Shown in pieces: positions 30,712 to 42,051 of a stretch of 64,000 nt of DNA. The DNA comes from Cryoendolithus antarcticus (Eukaryota > Ascomycota > Dothideomycetes > Cladosporiales > Cladosporiaceae). The first letter of the stretch is position 1. Each line of letters begins with the position of its first letter. The notes beneath the pieces were generated by a model. It was not told the origin of the DNA. It did not search any database and saw only the letters and a list, made by a program, of their open reading frames with translations. The position numbers and the translations under genes are program-made. The stretch is from NCBI GenBank assembly GCA_002077065.1, contig NAJO01000038.1, positions 310,001-374,000 on the forward strand. The letters run 5' to 3'.

Positions 30712-32052
30712 CTAATAAGCCTTGAACGTGGTCTTATCAAGGTTGCGGAGCGCCTGCATGTCACGATTCGCCTCGAAGCCAAGCTTGTGACTGGGAATAT
30801 CGGAAGGCACACGCATCGTGCCGTTGGGACTGCGGCTGCTCGCGCGTACTGGGGGCTGACCATTCTCGCCACCGCTCAGCATCGTGTGAATGCTTGGAAT
30901 GGTCTGACCAGTAGTAGCGGCTGGCTTAGAGGGTTCGGCGCCTGCTTGCGCCTGCGATTCACTCGATGTCGTTGCTGTGGGTGACGTGGCTGTCGCGTCT
31001 GTGCTTTCTTGCTGCGTGTCTTTGTCTGCCGTGTTCGGTGCAGGGAGCGTGACCGGTGGCGGCAGGGCATTGCTCTCGGGCGGGGCGGTCTGTGTAGCCG
31101 CTTGTACTGGGGCGGCTGGTGGAGGTGGAGCCTGCTGGATCGGCGGAGGCTGATAGTGTGCCGGCGGTGCTGGCTGAGGAGCGTAGCCAGGGTAGCCCTG
31201 CGGTGGATAGCCGTAGTGATGTGCGGGTGGTGGTGGTAGTGCAGGGTTGGTCAGATGAGGAGGCGGCCTGTCGTAGGCGGTTTGCGGGGGACCATAGTAC
31301 GGTTGATGTGGGATGTAGGGTTGACCATATCCGGGGTGGCCGTAGTAGCCACCGTAGTGCGGGTGAGGCGGAGGCGTATGCATCGGGCTAGGTGGTGCCC
31401 ACGCTCCGTGTGGCGGACCGTAGCCATATGGAGCACGTGGGTAAGGTGACTGATGAGGGGCGGGAGCGTAGCCAGGCGAGCTCATAGGGCCTCGCGTGAC
31501 GGCAGGGATGGTGCTCTGTTCGTGTACTGTGCTCTCGGGGTACATGCCTTTCTCTGGCCGGATGTGGCGGAGTTGCGGGTCAGCGGTCGGTTGCATCAGC
31601 GCATCGGAGACTTGCGACGAGCGTGAGTAGTAGCTGATGAGGTGAAGATGTTGGCCGCCGTTGGTAGTGATGGAGAAGGACTGCTTCATGAGGCCATCGG
31701 GCTTGTAGCGATAGCCGTCAGGGCCGCCATCGGATTCATTGCCGTCAGCTGAAGTTTGCATGCCGTCGCGATTTGCGGTCTTGTCGAACGCGTTGCCACC
31801 CCGCTTGCCTTCCATCTCTCGGTAGGTAAGGAAACTGCCAGAGACTCTGCTAGCGCTCCAGGACTTGCCATCAGTCCATCGGCGCATACCAGCTTCACGC
31901 TCGTCCCACACGAAAACAGAGCCGGACTTGATGGACTGGCGCTCCTTCTCGGAGAGGCGCCGTTGCACACGAGGGAGGAGGCCTATTCGGCAAGCCTCGA
32001 ATAGGATAATGGCATCGCCAGGCGTGCGTACATGACCGTTGTATGTCTCCAT
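30712..32052 (-). CDS. pac2: WOPR-domain transcriptional regulator, Pac2 class
   Basis: 446 residues, no intron, starting METYNGHVRTPGDAIILFEACRIGLLPRVQRRLSEKERQSIKSG. This is the first WOPR box. Then comes VFVWDEREAGMRRWTDGKSWSASRVSGSFLTYREMEGKRGG, and the second box contains YRYKPDGLMKQSFSITTNGGQHLHLISYYS. The wording matches the Gti1/Pac2 branch known as Pac2 rather than Wor1/Ryp1/Sge1. WOPR proteins bind DNA through the joined boxes and control morphology, mating or virulence programmes. The C-terminal 260 residues are a low-complexity Pro/Tyr/Gly/Gln tract, likely an activation or condensate-forming region, ending in a short conserved-looking RDMQALRNLDKTTFKAY. Confidence 0.92.
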   Translation of the reverse strand: METYNGHVRTPGDAIILFEACRIGLLPRVQRRLSEKERQSIKSGSVFVWDEREAGMRRWTDGKSWSASRVSGSFLTYREMEGKRGGNAFDKTANRDGMQTSADGNESDGGPDGYRYKPDGLMKQSFSITTNGGQHLHLISYYSRSSQVSDALMQPTADPQLRHIRPEKGMYPESTVHEQSTIPAVTRGPMSSPGYAPAPHQSPYPRAPYGYGPPHGAWAPPSPMHTPPPHPHYGGYYGHPGYGQPYIPHQPYYGPPQTAYDRPPPHLTNPALPPPPAHHYGYPPQGYPGYAPQPAPPAHYQPPPIQQAPPPPAAPVQAATQTAPPESNALPPPVTLPAPNTADKDTQQESTDATATSPTATTSSESQAQAGAEPSKPAATTGQTIPSIHTMLSGGENGQPPVRASSRSPNGTMRVPSDIPSHKLGFEANRDMQALRNLDKTTFKAY

Positions 32053-35000
32053 GATAGCGATGCGCTAAGTGTTGCGATGATGAGTGGTGGTAAGATTCTT
32101 GTAGAATCAGTCGGTGTTGTCGGAAGTTCGTGCCTTCACGTGCCACACAAACCTTTCGTGCTTTGCACCGCACTTGTGCAGATTTCACTCTCACACACGA
32201 CACGTGCGCAATTAGAGTGAGATCAGTCGTGACACTGATCTAGAAAAAAAGCTATAGTGTGAGAGCATGTGCAGGGAGACAGGCCTGGATGACAAGAGAG
32301 ATGCTGTTAAAACAACCTCGAATAAGAGACCCGAGTTTATTATGCATGTCGGATAGCCCTGTTTTTGCCAAGGCGCTAGGAACGGCCAAGGGTCTTAGCG
32401 CTAGCCTTGAGCCCAGCTCAGCATAAACGACAGTCATCGACGTGGATTTCGAACTCTCCCCTGGCAGAAACGACCCTCGGTTGGCCCGAACACTTGATAT
32501 GAGGGCTTGCTCCCGGGTATATCCAAGTCGATCTGAGCATCTTTTCTCTGACTTTTATGCAACTGGAGTCAAAGATGCTAGATGCACATCTCGGAACGTC
32601 GGAACGAATCTGGGCCAGCCGCAGCATGGGGCCACTGCCAAGTCGCTAAGTAACACCAAAGTGACCGGACCAAGCCTTCCAAGCCTCGCTCAAAGCTTCG
32701 AAGTTGCAAACGCAGCCGATAACGCTTGTGGTTCTTCGCCAGCCTAGGGCCACGTGTGCGTTCGGGAGCGAAGCCAAGCACTCGACTTGGCCTCTGGCCT
32801 AGTTATGAAACCGAAGTGATCATCTATGTGGAGCTGCGGACGGACGCGGACCTCATTTTGAATGTATTGCGATACACGTCTACTGCAAACGTTTGCACCT
32901 ACCTGTCTTCTTCAGGACCTCCACAGCTGCAGTGACATGCACTGCAGCAAGTCGTGCCGGGGCAGTGGAAGTCTCTTTCGCACATCGTGCTATACTGGCG
33001 AGATCGGGATTGGAGCTCGTGATCGTCGCGGCCCAGGCTACGGCAAAAGCGCCTCTTTTGGCACTAGCCAATCGGCCAGTGCATGTGGAATGCCACGCGA
33101 CCTGGCCGATAAGCATGTCAGCTAGAGTTACCTCCTTAAAATGCTTGTGGGAGCTAGCTGAATCGACCAATATGCATGAGACGCACCATATACTTCGCAG
33201 ACTAGGTTTATCGAACAATGTGCATTCAGCCTTGCCACACGTGAGCAACGAAGAGCTGAGGACTCAAAGACGATGAAGTGGCTCGACACCAAGCTGCCGG
33301 TGACCGCGCATGTAGGGCCAAGAGTTCATGGCTCCACCAGCGCGACTTGGCTAGCCTTGGGTCTTGGTAGGGATGTCATACCAATACGGGCTTGCATCAT
33401 TCTGCCACGCTCTTACTGTTCCTGCGACCTCGTCCCTCTTCTATCTCTATCGCCACACCTTTCTGACAACCATGATGCTTGTCTACCGATTCGACAGTGC
33501 TGTGGGAGACGAAGATTGTATGCGACGAGTGCGAAACCTGGGCAGCTATACATGTGCCTGCTGCACGAAGTCTAGGCTGCGGAAGAGAGCCCCCCCTTCC
33601 TCCGATATCCTAGCCTCTTATCTCGGTGTGCCTATCGCAGCATACTACACACTGGGATCGACTACCTGTGGTAGCGGGGCAGAACGGCGGTAAGCATAGC
33701 CAAATTGGCAAGTTGTCAGCCTCGTTCTTTACCACATTTCAAGACCCATGTGTCAAAGATCTTGTCCTCTCCCGTTTTGCGTGATCAGATCTTCCGGAAG
33801 CTTGATAGGCTTCCTGTCTAGTCGCCCCTTGAACGCATTCAGAATGTTCAGGGCTGCTGCACAGTCCTATAAGCGTCCACAGGTACCGAAAGGGCGACGA
33901 GACGGAAGAAGCTTTGCACAGTCAGACTCGACGCGGAGACTCGATGCAGGTAGTTGGATAGGTCTCCACCACAGGCTGTACGCTCTCAGGTGGGTTCTCG
34001 TCTGCACATCACTGTGATAGTGCAAAGCCAGTAGTCCTGGGCAGCGTTGAGGTGTAGATCTGACACTAGTTCACTACCGCAAACACCGAGACCATAAGGA
34101 GCATGGAGTAGACCGATCGAAGTCTCAGGTGCCCTGTCGTCATCTCGACATATCGAGATAGTTGCTGGATGACTTGAATCTGGCGCAGCGGTAATATGGA
34201 TACCCTATGTACGTTACAGCGCGTATCACGAATAGCGCATTGGGCAGATAAGCGTCTCAGACGGCCAGACGGGTGCTACTTATGCCCGGGCCCGAAATGT
34301 CTGTTGTTTCGTCGCAATCTGCCCTCGCGTTCAGCGCGGATCTACACGGATGCTGGCACCCCTCTGCTTGGCACTCGAACAAAAGGGCTGCTATATGCCC
34401 TATCATTCATTCTCTCTCTCTATGTGAATGATTCTGTCGTCTTGTACGGTCACTGTTACTGCATGATGGTAGCCATCTCTGCAAGGTTCCGATCGCAGCA
34501 CGGAATGCGGTCATAGCGGGCAGCCCCATCGACTGCACACGCGGCCACCTCGTACCTCGAAATTATTTCCAGGCAACGACATACCACCTCAGGAGTTCGG
34601 AGATGCTTTCGCAGGATGCCTCGCCTGTTGTTACTGCTGTTGCGAGAACCGCAAGAAAACGATTAATCATAGCGCGCGCACGAACGAGGCCGCGCAATCG
34701 ATCAACGCCGAAAACCTAGCTTTACTCCATTAGACATGGCCTGACAGGGTCACGGTAAGCCATCTTTGGTCATCGCTCTCAAAACTTTACGTCTTGGCGA
34801 ATAGCATCGAAGCAACCTCGTCCCAATGCAATACGACGGCTGTAGTGACATGCCTAGCTCTCCATGGGGCCATGGGTGACATCGCGGCGAGCTCAAGGCC
34901 GAGCGCAATGCAAGGGGCTACAGCACACAAGAAAGACCTCATGACCTCTTCATGCAATAATCAACTTGTTCATGTTCTACACTGAGGGTGTTCTAGAGCT

Positions 35001-35239
35001 TGTTATTGACCGACCACTGAAAACGCGGCGTCGCTCCACGCTCGATCTCCAGGCACGGTTCCACGTGCTCGCTCGACCCTGCAGGTGACACTGGAACGCG
35101 TTAATTTCTGGAGCTTTACACAGCAGCTGTGACACCTCGCGAAATTAATTTAGTCGCGTCCACCACCTTCGTGTTTGTTGAGCTCTCTGAACTTCTTCCT
35201 CAATGCTTCTGGAGGGTCTCTCAAACTGTCCTGTCTGAG
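32053..35239. other. 3.2-kb gene-poor region upstream of the WOPR regulator
   Basis: The longest stretch without a supportable gene. Several frames of 80-130 codons exist on both strands (for example 32893-33276 plus against 32880-33248 minus), but they overlap each other, lack domains and have no splice continuation. I see no transposon termini, no strong TA-rich islands and no tRNA. CACGTG at 32138-32143 is one bHLH-type site, about 90 bp upstream of the regulator. Long upstream regions are usual for morphogenetic regulators, so it may be regulatory or hold an untranslated transcript. Confidence 0.5.
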
Positions 35240-37227
35240 ATGCCACCCTACCTCTGGACCACTCGCTGCATTCCGGCTTTCAGCATTGCTACCGTAACAG
35301 TGCTGCTGATCTTTGCGCTTGTCATTTCGCCATACGGACGAGGAGAGAAAGGTCGCCATCATGGCGAGACCACTTGGTCGCAACTGGTCTTGGGGCTGTA
35401 TCTGGTGGTCCTGCATATCATGTCGATAGCATTCCCAGCACGGGTCTGCTGGTCAATGCTGGACATGAACAGGCGGATGAAGGAAGCTGCGACGGTGATG
35501 CCGAACACGAGACGGCGCAGAGTAGCAAGTCTAAAGAATGAAGACGACGAAAAGCCATTTCCAGTACCGCTGTTCGTCATCATCCTCCCCGCCTACAAGG
35601 AAGATAATACGACTCTGGAGACTACATTGAGGGTGCTGGCATCCCATCCACAAGCGCGCCTGTGCTATCATGTACGTGCTCTTATGCCCTGAAAGCTCGG
35701 AGCCAGGACAGAGTTCACTCACTTATGATTCTGTAGGTATATTTAGCGATGGAAGAAGGGGAGGAGAAGTCGGATCTAAAGGCAGCTAGTCTCGTGAGCA
35801 CGTTCTCGTCAATGTTCTACAACATGAGCTACACAATTCACCCCAGCGGAATCGATGGTGAGGCACAAGGCAAGAGTAGCAACGAGAGCTGGGCCGCGAA
35901 GCAGGCGTGTAGGGACTATCCAGATGCTTCGCGGAAACGTGACATCGTAATCACAGTCATGGACGGTAGGTCGCGTGCCAACAGCGCCTATCTCCCTCCC
36001 GCTCACATCTCCCAGCCGACACCCACCTCAGCTCCCGTTACTTCCAGCAGATCGCACGCCTACACACCGACTGTGCCGAAACAAGTGAGACGACGATGTA
36101 TGTGCCACCTCTGGTGTTCGACCGCAACCTGCATAGAGTACCTCTCTTCGTCAGGACCGCAGACATGATGTGGTGTGGCGCTGGTCTGTCTAGCCTGTAC
36201 TCGGGCTCGACAATCTGTATACCGACTTCAGTATACTCGCTACCCATGGCGCTTGTGGAGGAAGTCAGTGGATGGGATACTGGACCAGGTGCCATTGGTG
36301 AGGACCTTCACATGTACCTGAAGTGCTTCTTTGCGCTCTCTGGCAACTTGAACGTCCAGATCGTGTACTCAGCGGCTTCGCAATGCAATGTGCAGAGTGA
36401 TCTGGTCGGTATACGAGGCTATGTTGATGGTATTGCAGCGAGATATAAGCAAGCTCTTCGCCACATGTGGGGATCATTGGACACCGGATTTGCTGTCCGT
36501 GAGACTCTCAACATGCTCGAGAGACACAGAACGGCCGAGACCATGAGCCCGAATCTGCCGCTGAGTGCCCCAAAGTGGGTTCAATGCTTCGATCATGATC
36601 GCTGACTTTCACTGACACTTGCCCAGCGCCAACTGGACCGCATTCTACACTAGCACCGGCCTCCATAAATCCCTTGTCCCGAAGCAGGAAACAGCAGCGC
36701 CTTACAAGCCCCCTCCGAAGCCAGTTCACATGACCAACCTCCTGACGATATTCCACCGCCTCTTCGAAGCCCACTTCCTCCCCACGCACCTCGCCCTGAT
36801 CCTCACGACCACCGGGCTCTACTCCCTCGTCCACCCCGGCTTCCTGATCCCGCACTTCCTGCGCTGGTGCCTGGACTTCGCCGGCTGGTGCCGACTGCTA
36901 GGCTTCACGCTGATGATGTGCTACTTTTACCTCTACGCTAAGTACCATCACTTCTGCGTAGAGCTTCGACAAGAAGAGATGAGAAGGGCTGGGCTATGGG
37001 AAGACATTGCGGAGCAGGACGGATTCAGCATGAAGGTCTTCCAGGTGACTGGTCTACTGGAGTGTGCGCTGTTCCCGATTGGCGGCTTCATCTTCGGGGC
37101 GATACCTGCGCTGCAGGCTGTGATCAGCCATCTGTTCACCGAGAGGTTGACATACGTTGTAAGTTTGAAGCCTCTGGCGGCGGTGAGATCGAGAGCGAGG
37201 GCAAAGAGCGGAAGTATGACGCCCTAG
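35240..37227 (+). CDS. Membrane-bound family 2 glycosyltransferase
   Basis: Exons 35240-35671, 35737-35965, 36016-36574 and 36627-37227 give 606 residues. Two spans at the N-terminus (CIPAFSIATVTVLLIFALVI and LVLGLYLVVLHIMSIAF) precede the GT2 domain. The domain holds FVIILPAYKEDNTTLETTL, the metal-binding Asp220-Ala-Asp222 in VITVMDADTHL, GED at 315-317, and YKQALRHMWGSLD in the QxxRW position. Three more spans lie near the C-terminus. The second intron is phase-critical: splicing at CCCAG restores DAD, while reading through destroys it. The enzyme should add sugars to a polysaccharide or lipid across a membrane; the product is unknown. The ATG at 35240 is the first in frame, though a spliced upstream start is possible. 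Confidence 0.87.
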
Positions 37228-37467
37228 TCGGATGAAGCTGGGCACGAGGACGGTATTCGAGTCGACAGAGCTCATATGGGCAGCGACATGTCTGCTATAG
37301 CGTGGAGTGCGCTGGATGCACAGGATAGAAGCGGCTAGAGCGGGGTTACTTATAGTAATGTCTACATGAACAACATCGAGGTGCAGAACTGTTCACAAGT
37401 CAGAGGCATGGGTACACATCAATCACACGGTCAATGGCCTACAACCCATCCGAGCTTGTGTCTGACA

Positions 37468-39372
37468 TTACTGCTGACGATCAGCCCCAACATTACCACC
37501 CCTCGAACTCTGCCCTGGACGGATCGTGCGCGCATCATACGCACCGCCATCCACCGTCTGAGCCTCGTCTCCTCCATTTGCATCCACTTCCCGTCCGCCG
37601 TACCTCCGCGCATGCTCAGCAAAGAGCCTCGATCTCTCCGCCTCCTCAATTCTCCTGGCATGCTGCGCAGCATCCAAACTGACGGGTGGCGTTGGGTTCA
37701 GCGGTCTAGGCGGAGGGATGCCCTGGTGTGACTGGGATGCAATGGGTGCATCGTAGCTGACGAATGCAGGTGGGGAAGCCAAAGGGGGATCCTGGAACGT
37801 CGGTGTTGGAGCCCATGAGCGGACTGAGCCAACGTCAGATTGCGGCACCTCGTGCGCCAAGAGCGATCTCACAGGCGACGTCCGCTCTCTGTGCGGTCTC
37901 GGCGTCTGGTCTCGTATAGTGCTAGACCTCGAGGTCCCAGACCTCGTGGTACTGGCGTGGGAGTCTCTATCGCCATCTCTGTGCGAGCCGCGATGTCGTC
38001 TCGAGCTCCCGCCCACTCTCGACGCTCCACCTACCCTCGAAGCACTATCAACTACTTCATCTCTACTGACCCTCCTCTGCAGCCGCTCAGCCAGCTCCTC
38101 CAGACTTCTCATCTGCGCCACATGGATCTGCTGTCGCAGCTCCTCGTCGTCCATATCTGGCGCATCGTTCTGAGATCTCCGTAGTGCCTCGGCGACCTGT
38201 GCCTCCTCATCTGCCCCAAACTGAGCCTCGTAATCGTCGAGTGAAAGCCGGAGCACTCGTCGAAACATAGCGTCGTCTGGGTCTTTCGCATGGTGGAGTG
38301 ACTCTTGGTGCGCAAGGGCCACGTCCGCAGCTTCTCGTTCGGACTGCAGAGATGTGATGCGCTGACGCGCGGACTGGAGGTTACGTTCGCGAAGGGCGGC
38401 GCGCTGAGTGGAACTGAGGCCAGCATGTATGTCGGCTGGGGGAGAGCCGGGGACGTATGGCTGTTGTTGAGGGACAGTAAACGTAGACGGTTGCCGGAAG
38501 TGTACATGTCTGAGGTCCGCGATAGGCGGAGCTGCTGGATACTGGGAAACTTGCGGAGGAGCTTGCTGATACGTAGCAGCCTGCGGGTAAGCTTGAGGGT
38601 GCTGCGCAGATTGTGGAGCGGTCTGCGCAAATTGCTGAGGGGCGTGTGGAGCGCGGCTGCGATGTCTTCGATGGGACCCGTGATTCGAGGGCGCGATAGC
38701 AGGGCGTGGTGTCGATGCTCGACTCGACGCCACCGACGGTGCAGTTGGCGGTACCGCGTTCGGTTGTGATGCTCGGGCGCCTGTCTGCGCTCCGCCGTAC
38801 TGAGACCCACCGTGTCGGCTCCTCTGTGAGCCAGCTGGCGCAGGGTACGGCTGTTGTATCGGCTGTCCAGGCTGCTGAGCGTAGTACTGCTGCTGTCCAG
38901 GACCAGGCTGCGGCATGTACTGCGGCTGCTGAGGGTCAACTTTAGGCTGTGGTACATTGTGTCCTTGCTGCGACTTCTGATCGTTCGGCTGATATCCCTG
39001 TGGATCGGTATACTGCGCTTGCTGCTCGGGCGCTTCCTGGTACATATGTGGGCCGGCCTGCGATGCGGTCTGCCCAGCGTACTGCGGGTCTGGCTGATTG
39101 GAATCGTGCATGTGAGGTGCTTGCTGGTACTGCATGTTGATGTCCATAGGCTGCTGCTGATACTGGTCTTGTGGTCGGCCATGCTGACTTCCATGCTGAC
39201 TACCTTGATCGTATGCTTGCGGCTGCCCACCTCCATATGCTGGCTGTGGTGCGTAATGTGACCCAGGCGACTGATGTTGTGCTGCCGTTTGATCGAAGTA
39301 TCCGGGCTGCTGGTTATCCTGTGGTTGCTGTGCGTACTGACCAGAGTCCGGCTGCTGCTGTGGATGATCCAT
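37468..39372 (-). CDS. Gln-rich protein with ubiquitin-interacting-motif-like helices
   Basis: 634 residues in one exon from MDHPQQQPDSGQYAQQ. Residues 1-300 are mainly Gln, Pro, Tyr and Gly, prion-like in composition. A charged helical region follows (about 330-450) with a close match to the ubiquitin-interacting motif at 388-401, DEEAQVAEALRRSQ, having the expected acidic start, Ala and Ser positions. Similar helices flank it (DAMFRRVLRLSLDDYEAQ before and DDEELRQQIHVAQMRSLEEL after). The C-terminus is Ser/Arg- and Pro-rich. No catalytic domain is visible. A role as a ubiquitin-binding adaptor or in condensates is inferred only from these motifs. It is convergent with the glycosyltransferase. 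Confidence 0.8.
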   Translation of the reverse strand: MDHPQQQPDSGQYAQQPQDNQQPGYFDQTAAQHQSPGSHYAPQPAYGGGQPQAYDQGSQHGSQHGRPQDQYQQQPMDINMQYQQAPHMHDSNQPDPQYAGQTASQAGPHMYQEAPEQQAQYTDPQGYQPNDQKSQQGHNVPQPKVDPQQPQYMPQPGPGQQQYYAQQPGQPIQQPYPAPAGSQRSRHGGSQYGGAQTGARASQPNAVPPTAPSVASSRASTPRPAIAPSNHGSHRRHRSRAPHAPQQFAQTAPQSAQHPQAYPQAATYQQAPPQVSQYPAAPPIADLRHVHFRQPSTFTVPQQQPYVPGSPPADIHAGLSSTQRAALRERNLQSARQRITSLQSEREAADVALAHQESLHHAKDPDDAMFRRVLRLSLDDYEAQFGADEEAQVAEALRRSQNDAPDMDDEELRQQIHVAQMRSLEELAERLQRRVSRDEVVDSASRVGGASRVGGSSRRHRGSHRDGDRDSHASTTRSGTSRSSTIRDQTPRPHRERTSPVRSLLAHEVPQSDVGSVRSWAPTPTFQDPPLASPPAFVSYDAPIASQSHQGIPPPRPLNPTPPVSLDAAQHARRIEEAERSRLFAEHARRYGGREVDANGGDEAQTVDGGAYDARTIRPGQSSRGGNVGADRQQ

Positions 39373-39671
39373 AGCGGAGAATATACAAGGTAGAACAAAT
39401 TGATACAGAGGAAGTGTGCTCACGTTCAGAGAGGACACAGTAGAAGAAAGTTCTGTAAATGCAAAGCGTGCACTGCTGTGCCGTCCGATAGCGACGGATC
39501 AGTACGCAGTGTCTGTGGCAAATTTGGGATTCGGTCCTCTATTCGTCAACTCATTCGACGTTCGTGCTCTAGCAGTCGGTCTTGCTTATGTTCATTATCG
39601 TATAATCGTACTACACTGAAGTCAATCCTGGTATCGTAGGAACGTCAAACCGTCGCCTCCCTCAGATCACA

Positions 39672-41408
39672 TCAAGCCTTGCCACTGATAATTTCCATCA
39701 ACCCACAAACGCCATGAAACACCGCCCTGGCCTTCTCATCTTTCTGCAGTCCTTCATTGACTAGAGTTCCGCCGCCGTTACGCCTACCTAGTGTGTCTGA
39801 GTGCCAGCGCATCTTCTCCTTCTTCAGAGCAGCCTTGAGCGCGGTCACATTCGTTTCCAATACATTCGCATGGTCGATCTGGATAGTTCCATTTGGCATG
39901 ACCACCGGCTGGAGCTTGAAAGCAAGCAGAAAGAAGAGCTGGGTGTTCGCCTGCATGATCTGCTCCGAGGACCAGTCAGGCGCAGTGGGGTGGGGTATAG
40001 TGGTAGCGTCTAGCAGATTCGGAGCCTTGAGCGAGCGCGTAGGATACGGTACGAGAGCATCGATCGAAGTAAGAGCACGCCACCGGTTGTTATAGTTCTC
40101 GTAGAGCTTAAGTGCCTCATCGGGTCTCAGTGCGTTGGGAAATGTTTGAAGTGGCGGGTCCGGTACCACATTGTATGTAGTGTAGCTTGGTATCGGACCT
40201 GGAGTTGGTCCCGTCGAGGTGTAGGTAGGGCGGGTAGAAGTGAACGTAGGGTGCTGTCTCGGCACTGCACCACCGGTGGTAAAGTAGAAGCCATTCGTGT
40301 TGCTCCTCGCACCAAAGTCCGCTTCCATCTGATCGAACAGCCGATCGAATACATCTGGCTGCGCGAATGTGCCGAAGCTGCCGAAGGACTGGAATGCTTG
40401 GAATAGAGGGTCGATGTTGGCTGTCTGAGGTCTTTGGTATGTTGCTGAGCTATGTGACAACGGCACTTGATGGGTATGTGGCTCCGGCTGTGCCCTCGAA
40501 CGCTGCTGCGGTGCATTCTGACGAGTCTCTGGTCGCGGCCGCGATCGCCTTGCAGCGTCTCGAGCTATACGCTTCAGCTCCTCCAGTCGCTGTGTGCCTC
40601 GAATGTATGACTGCTCGCGCGACGTCATCTCGTCCAGCAAATCTTCTATGTACAGCGACTCGATCATGGTCCGCTGCGAGGCTTGCTGGTACCGCCTCTT
40701 GGCACGGAGGTATGATTCCTTCTGACGCTCGACTGATTGCTCCAGCTCAATGAGTGCACCATTGATGTACGACCTCTCGTCCTGATCAAGCCTGCCACGT
40801 GTGGAGAAAGCGGCGTCATCACTCTCCATAGACGGTACCGAGACCTCTCGCGCGCGCATCTGCGGCTTCTCGTTCTGTCGTTCCCGTGTGAAAGTCTGCT
40901 GCCGGCCATCCATGCCTCGAGCAATTCTTTGCTGTGGTACATCGTTCCGTAGCCTCGTCCTCAGCTTCCCAAAGACTGAACCCCGCGACCTCGTGTTACC
41001 ATCATGATCCGACTCGTCCTCAAAGGATGTATTCGAGTCGCTCTCATCGCTCTCCTCGACGAAGACAGGAAGTACTGGTTGTCTCGTAGCCCCGTTGATC
41101 GTCCGCTGAGCTCGACGTTGCTGCTGCTGCCGCTGTAGCGACATCATACCGTCCAACAGTCCGAGTGCACCGCCCAGCAGCCCTCCTGCCAGGCCGGCGC
41201 CAGCATTGCTCGATCTTGTCGCATTGGGGCTGGCGAAAGATGTGCTTCCCCCATTGAGGGCGAACGAGAGGCCAGGGCTGGTGTAGGAAATAGTCTTCAC
41301 TGTGAATTGCATACCAGAGGGATCAGTCCAGGATCGCTGACTGGAGTTCAGTCCCGGTCTGCTTTGCGGGTCCTGCCTACTGGCTGTCGATGTCCGCGAA
41401 TGGGCCAT
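39672..41408 (-). CDS. Uncharacterised protein with a J-like C-terminal segment
   Basis: 578 residues from the ATG at 41408 (MAHSRTSTASRQDPQ). The N-terminus has a Gly-rich hydrophobic stretch (GLAGGLLGGALGLLDGMMSL), then acidic and basic disordered parts and a coiled-coil-like region (LIELEQSVERQKESYLRAKRRYQQASQRTMIESLYIEDLLDEMTSREQSYIRGTQRLEELKRIARDAARR). The last 150 residues are globular: LRPDEALKLYENYNNRWRALTSID, then LKKEKMRWHSDTLGRRNGGGTLVNEGLQKDEKARAVFHGVCGLMEII. The RWHSD resembles the J-like RWHPDK of the NFKBIL1 type rather than a true HPD J domain. No function can be given. Confidence 0.75.
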   Translation of the reverse strand: MAHSRTSTASRQDPQSRPGLNSSQRSWTDPSGMQFTVKTISYTSPGLSFALNGGSTSFASPNATRSSNAGAGLAGGLLGGALGLLDGMMSLQRQQQQRRAQRTINGATRQPVLPVFVEESDESDSNTSFEDESDHDGNTRSRGSVFGKLRTRLRNDVPQQRIARGMDGRQQTFTRERQNEKPQMRAREVSVPSMESDDAAFSTRGRLDQDERSYINGALIELEQSVERQKESYLRAKRRYQQASQRTMIESLYIEDLLDEMTSREQSYIRGTQRLEELKRIARDAARRSRPRPETRQNAPQQRSRAQPEPHTHQVPLSHSSATYQRPQTANIDPLFQAFQSFGSFGTFAQPDVFDRLFDQMEADFGARSNTNGFYFTTGGAVPRQHPTFTSTRPTYTSTGPTPGPIPSYTTYNVVPDPPLQTFPNALRPDEALKLYENYNNRWRALTSIDALVPYPTRSLKAPNLLDATTIPHPTAPDWSSEQIMQANTQLFFLLAFKLQPVVMPNGTIQIDHANVLETNVTALKAALKKEKMRWHSDTLGRRNGGGTLVNEGLQKDEKARAVFHGVCGLMEIISGKA

Positions 41409-42051
41409 AATCAATACTGCGGCGATCTCAGTGATGCTGGTGTGATAGAAGGAAAATGAAGCGCATTAGCGAAGCGACCTGCTCTAGCACTTGGTGCAGC
41501 CTCGCCGGAGCTCGAAGCTAGGAGCTCGCTTCGTGAGGCCGCCTGTCAAGTCGCTTACGCCCACTGCCCGGGGCGTACAGAAGTCCACCTGTTTGCCTTG
41601 CGCGGCACGAGGCTGAGCTGTCAGTCGCGCTGTGCAACTAAGATGTCCACTCGGGAGACAATGTGTGAAAGGTAAGGCTGCAGGTGAAGGCACTTTACTG
41701 TAGGCGGAAAAAGTGGGGCACACACGTTACTGACTATCACATCGACTACATTCTACCCTCAACGTGGACTTCGGACGCAGACATCTGGATCCATCAATCG
41801 AGGCATCACAAAACATTAGAGTCGCAAGATGTGTAGTCGTGCGCGAATGAGCTGTCGCCCGCGGTCGCATCGCACCGCCTCGATGGCCTCATGCCCCCAC
41901 TGCGCCTCTTCGGAACGCAGAAGAAGCACGCTCGCAGCCGCTCGACTCTACTCCTTCGCTCTACAGACTGTCTCGTCATGACCCTACTGTTCTAGTAATC
42001 GCTCGTTTCCTCATCAACACAGTTATCTGTGTCATCAGCTCTGCAGCGTAG
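41409..42051. other. Divergent intergenic region
   Basis: 643 bp between the J-like protein (minus) and the HET protein (plus). No gene or element is supported. Confidence 0.45.

Noticed and set aside
32440..32465. A TTCGAA-containing stretch resembling a tRNA T-arm
   Set aside because: Extra bases in the loop and no matching acceptor or anticodon stem could be found.
32880..33276. Opposed frames of 122 and 127 codons in the large gap
   Set aside because: They overlap on opposite strands, have no domain and no splice continuation.
38109..39398. A 429-codon frame overlapping the Gln-rich protein in another frame of the same strand
   Set aside because: It is the shifted reading of a Gln/Pro codon-rich tract (CAG/CAC repeats read as Ser, Thr, Arg, His). 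It has no domain, and the chosen frame carries the UIM-like helices.
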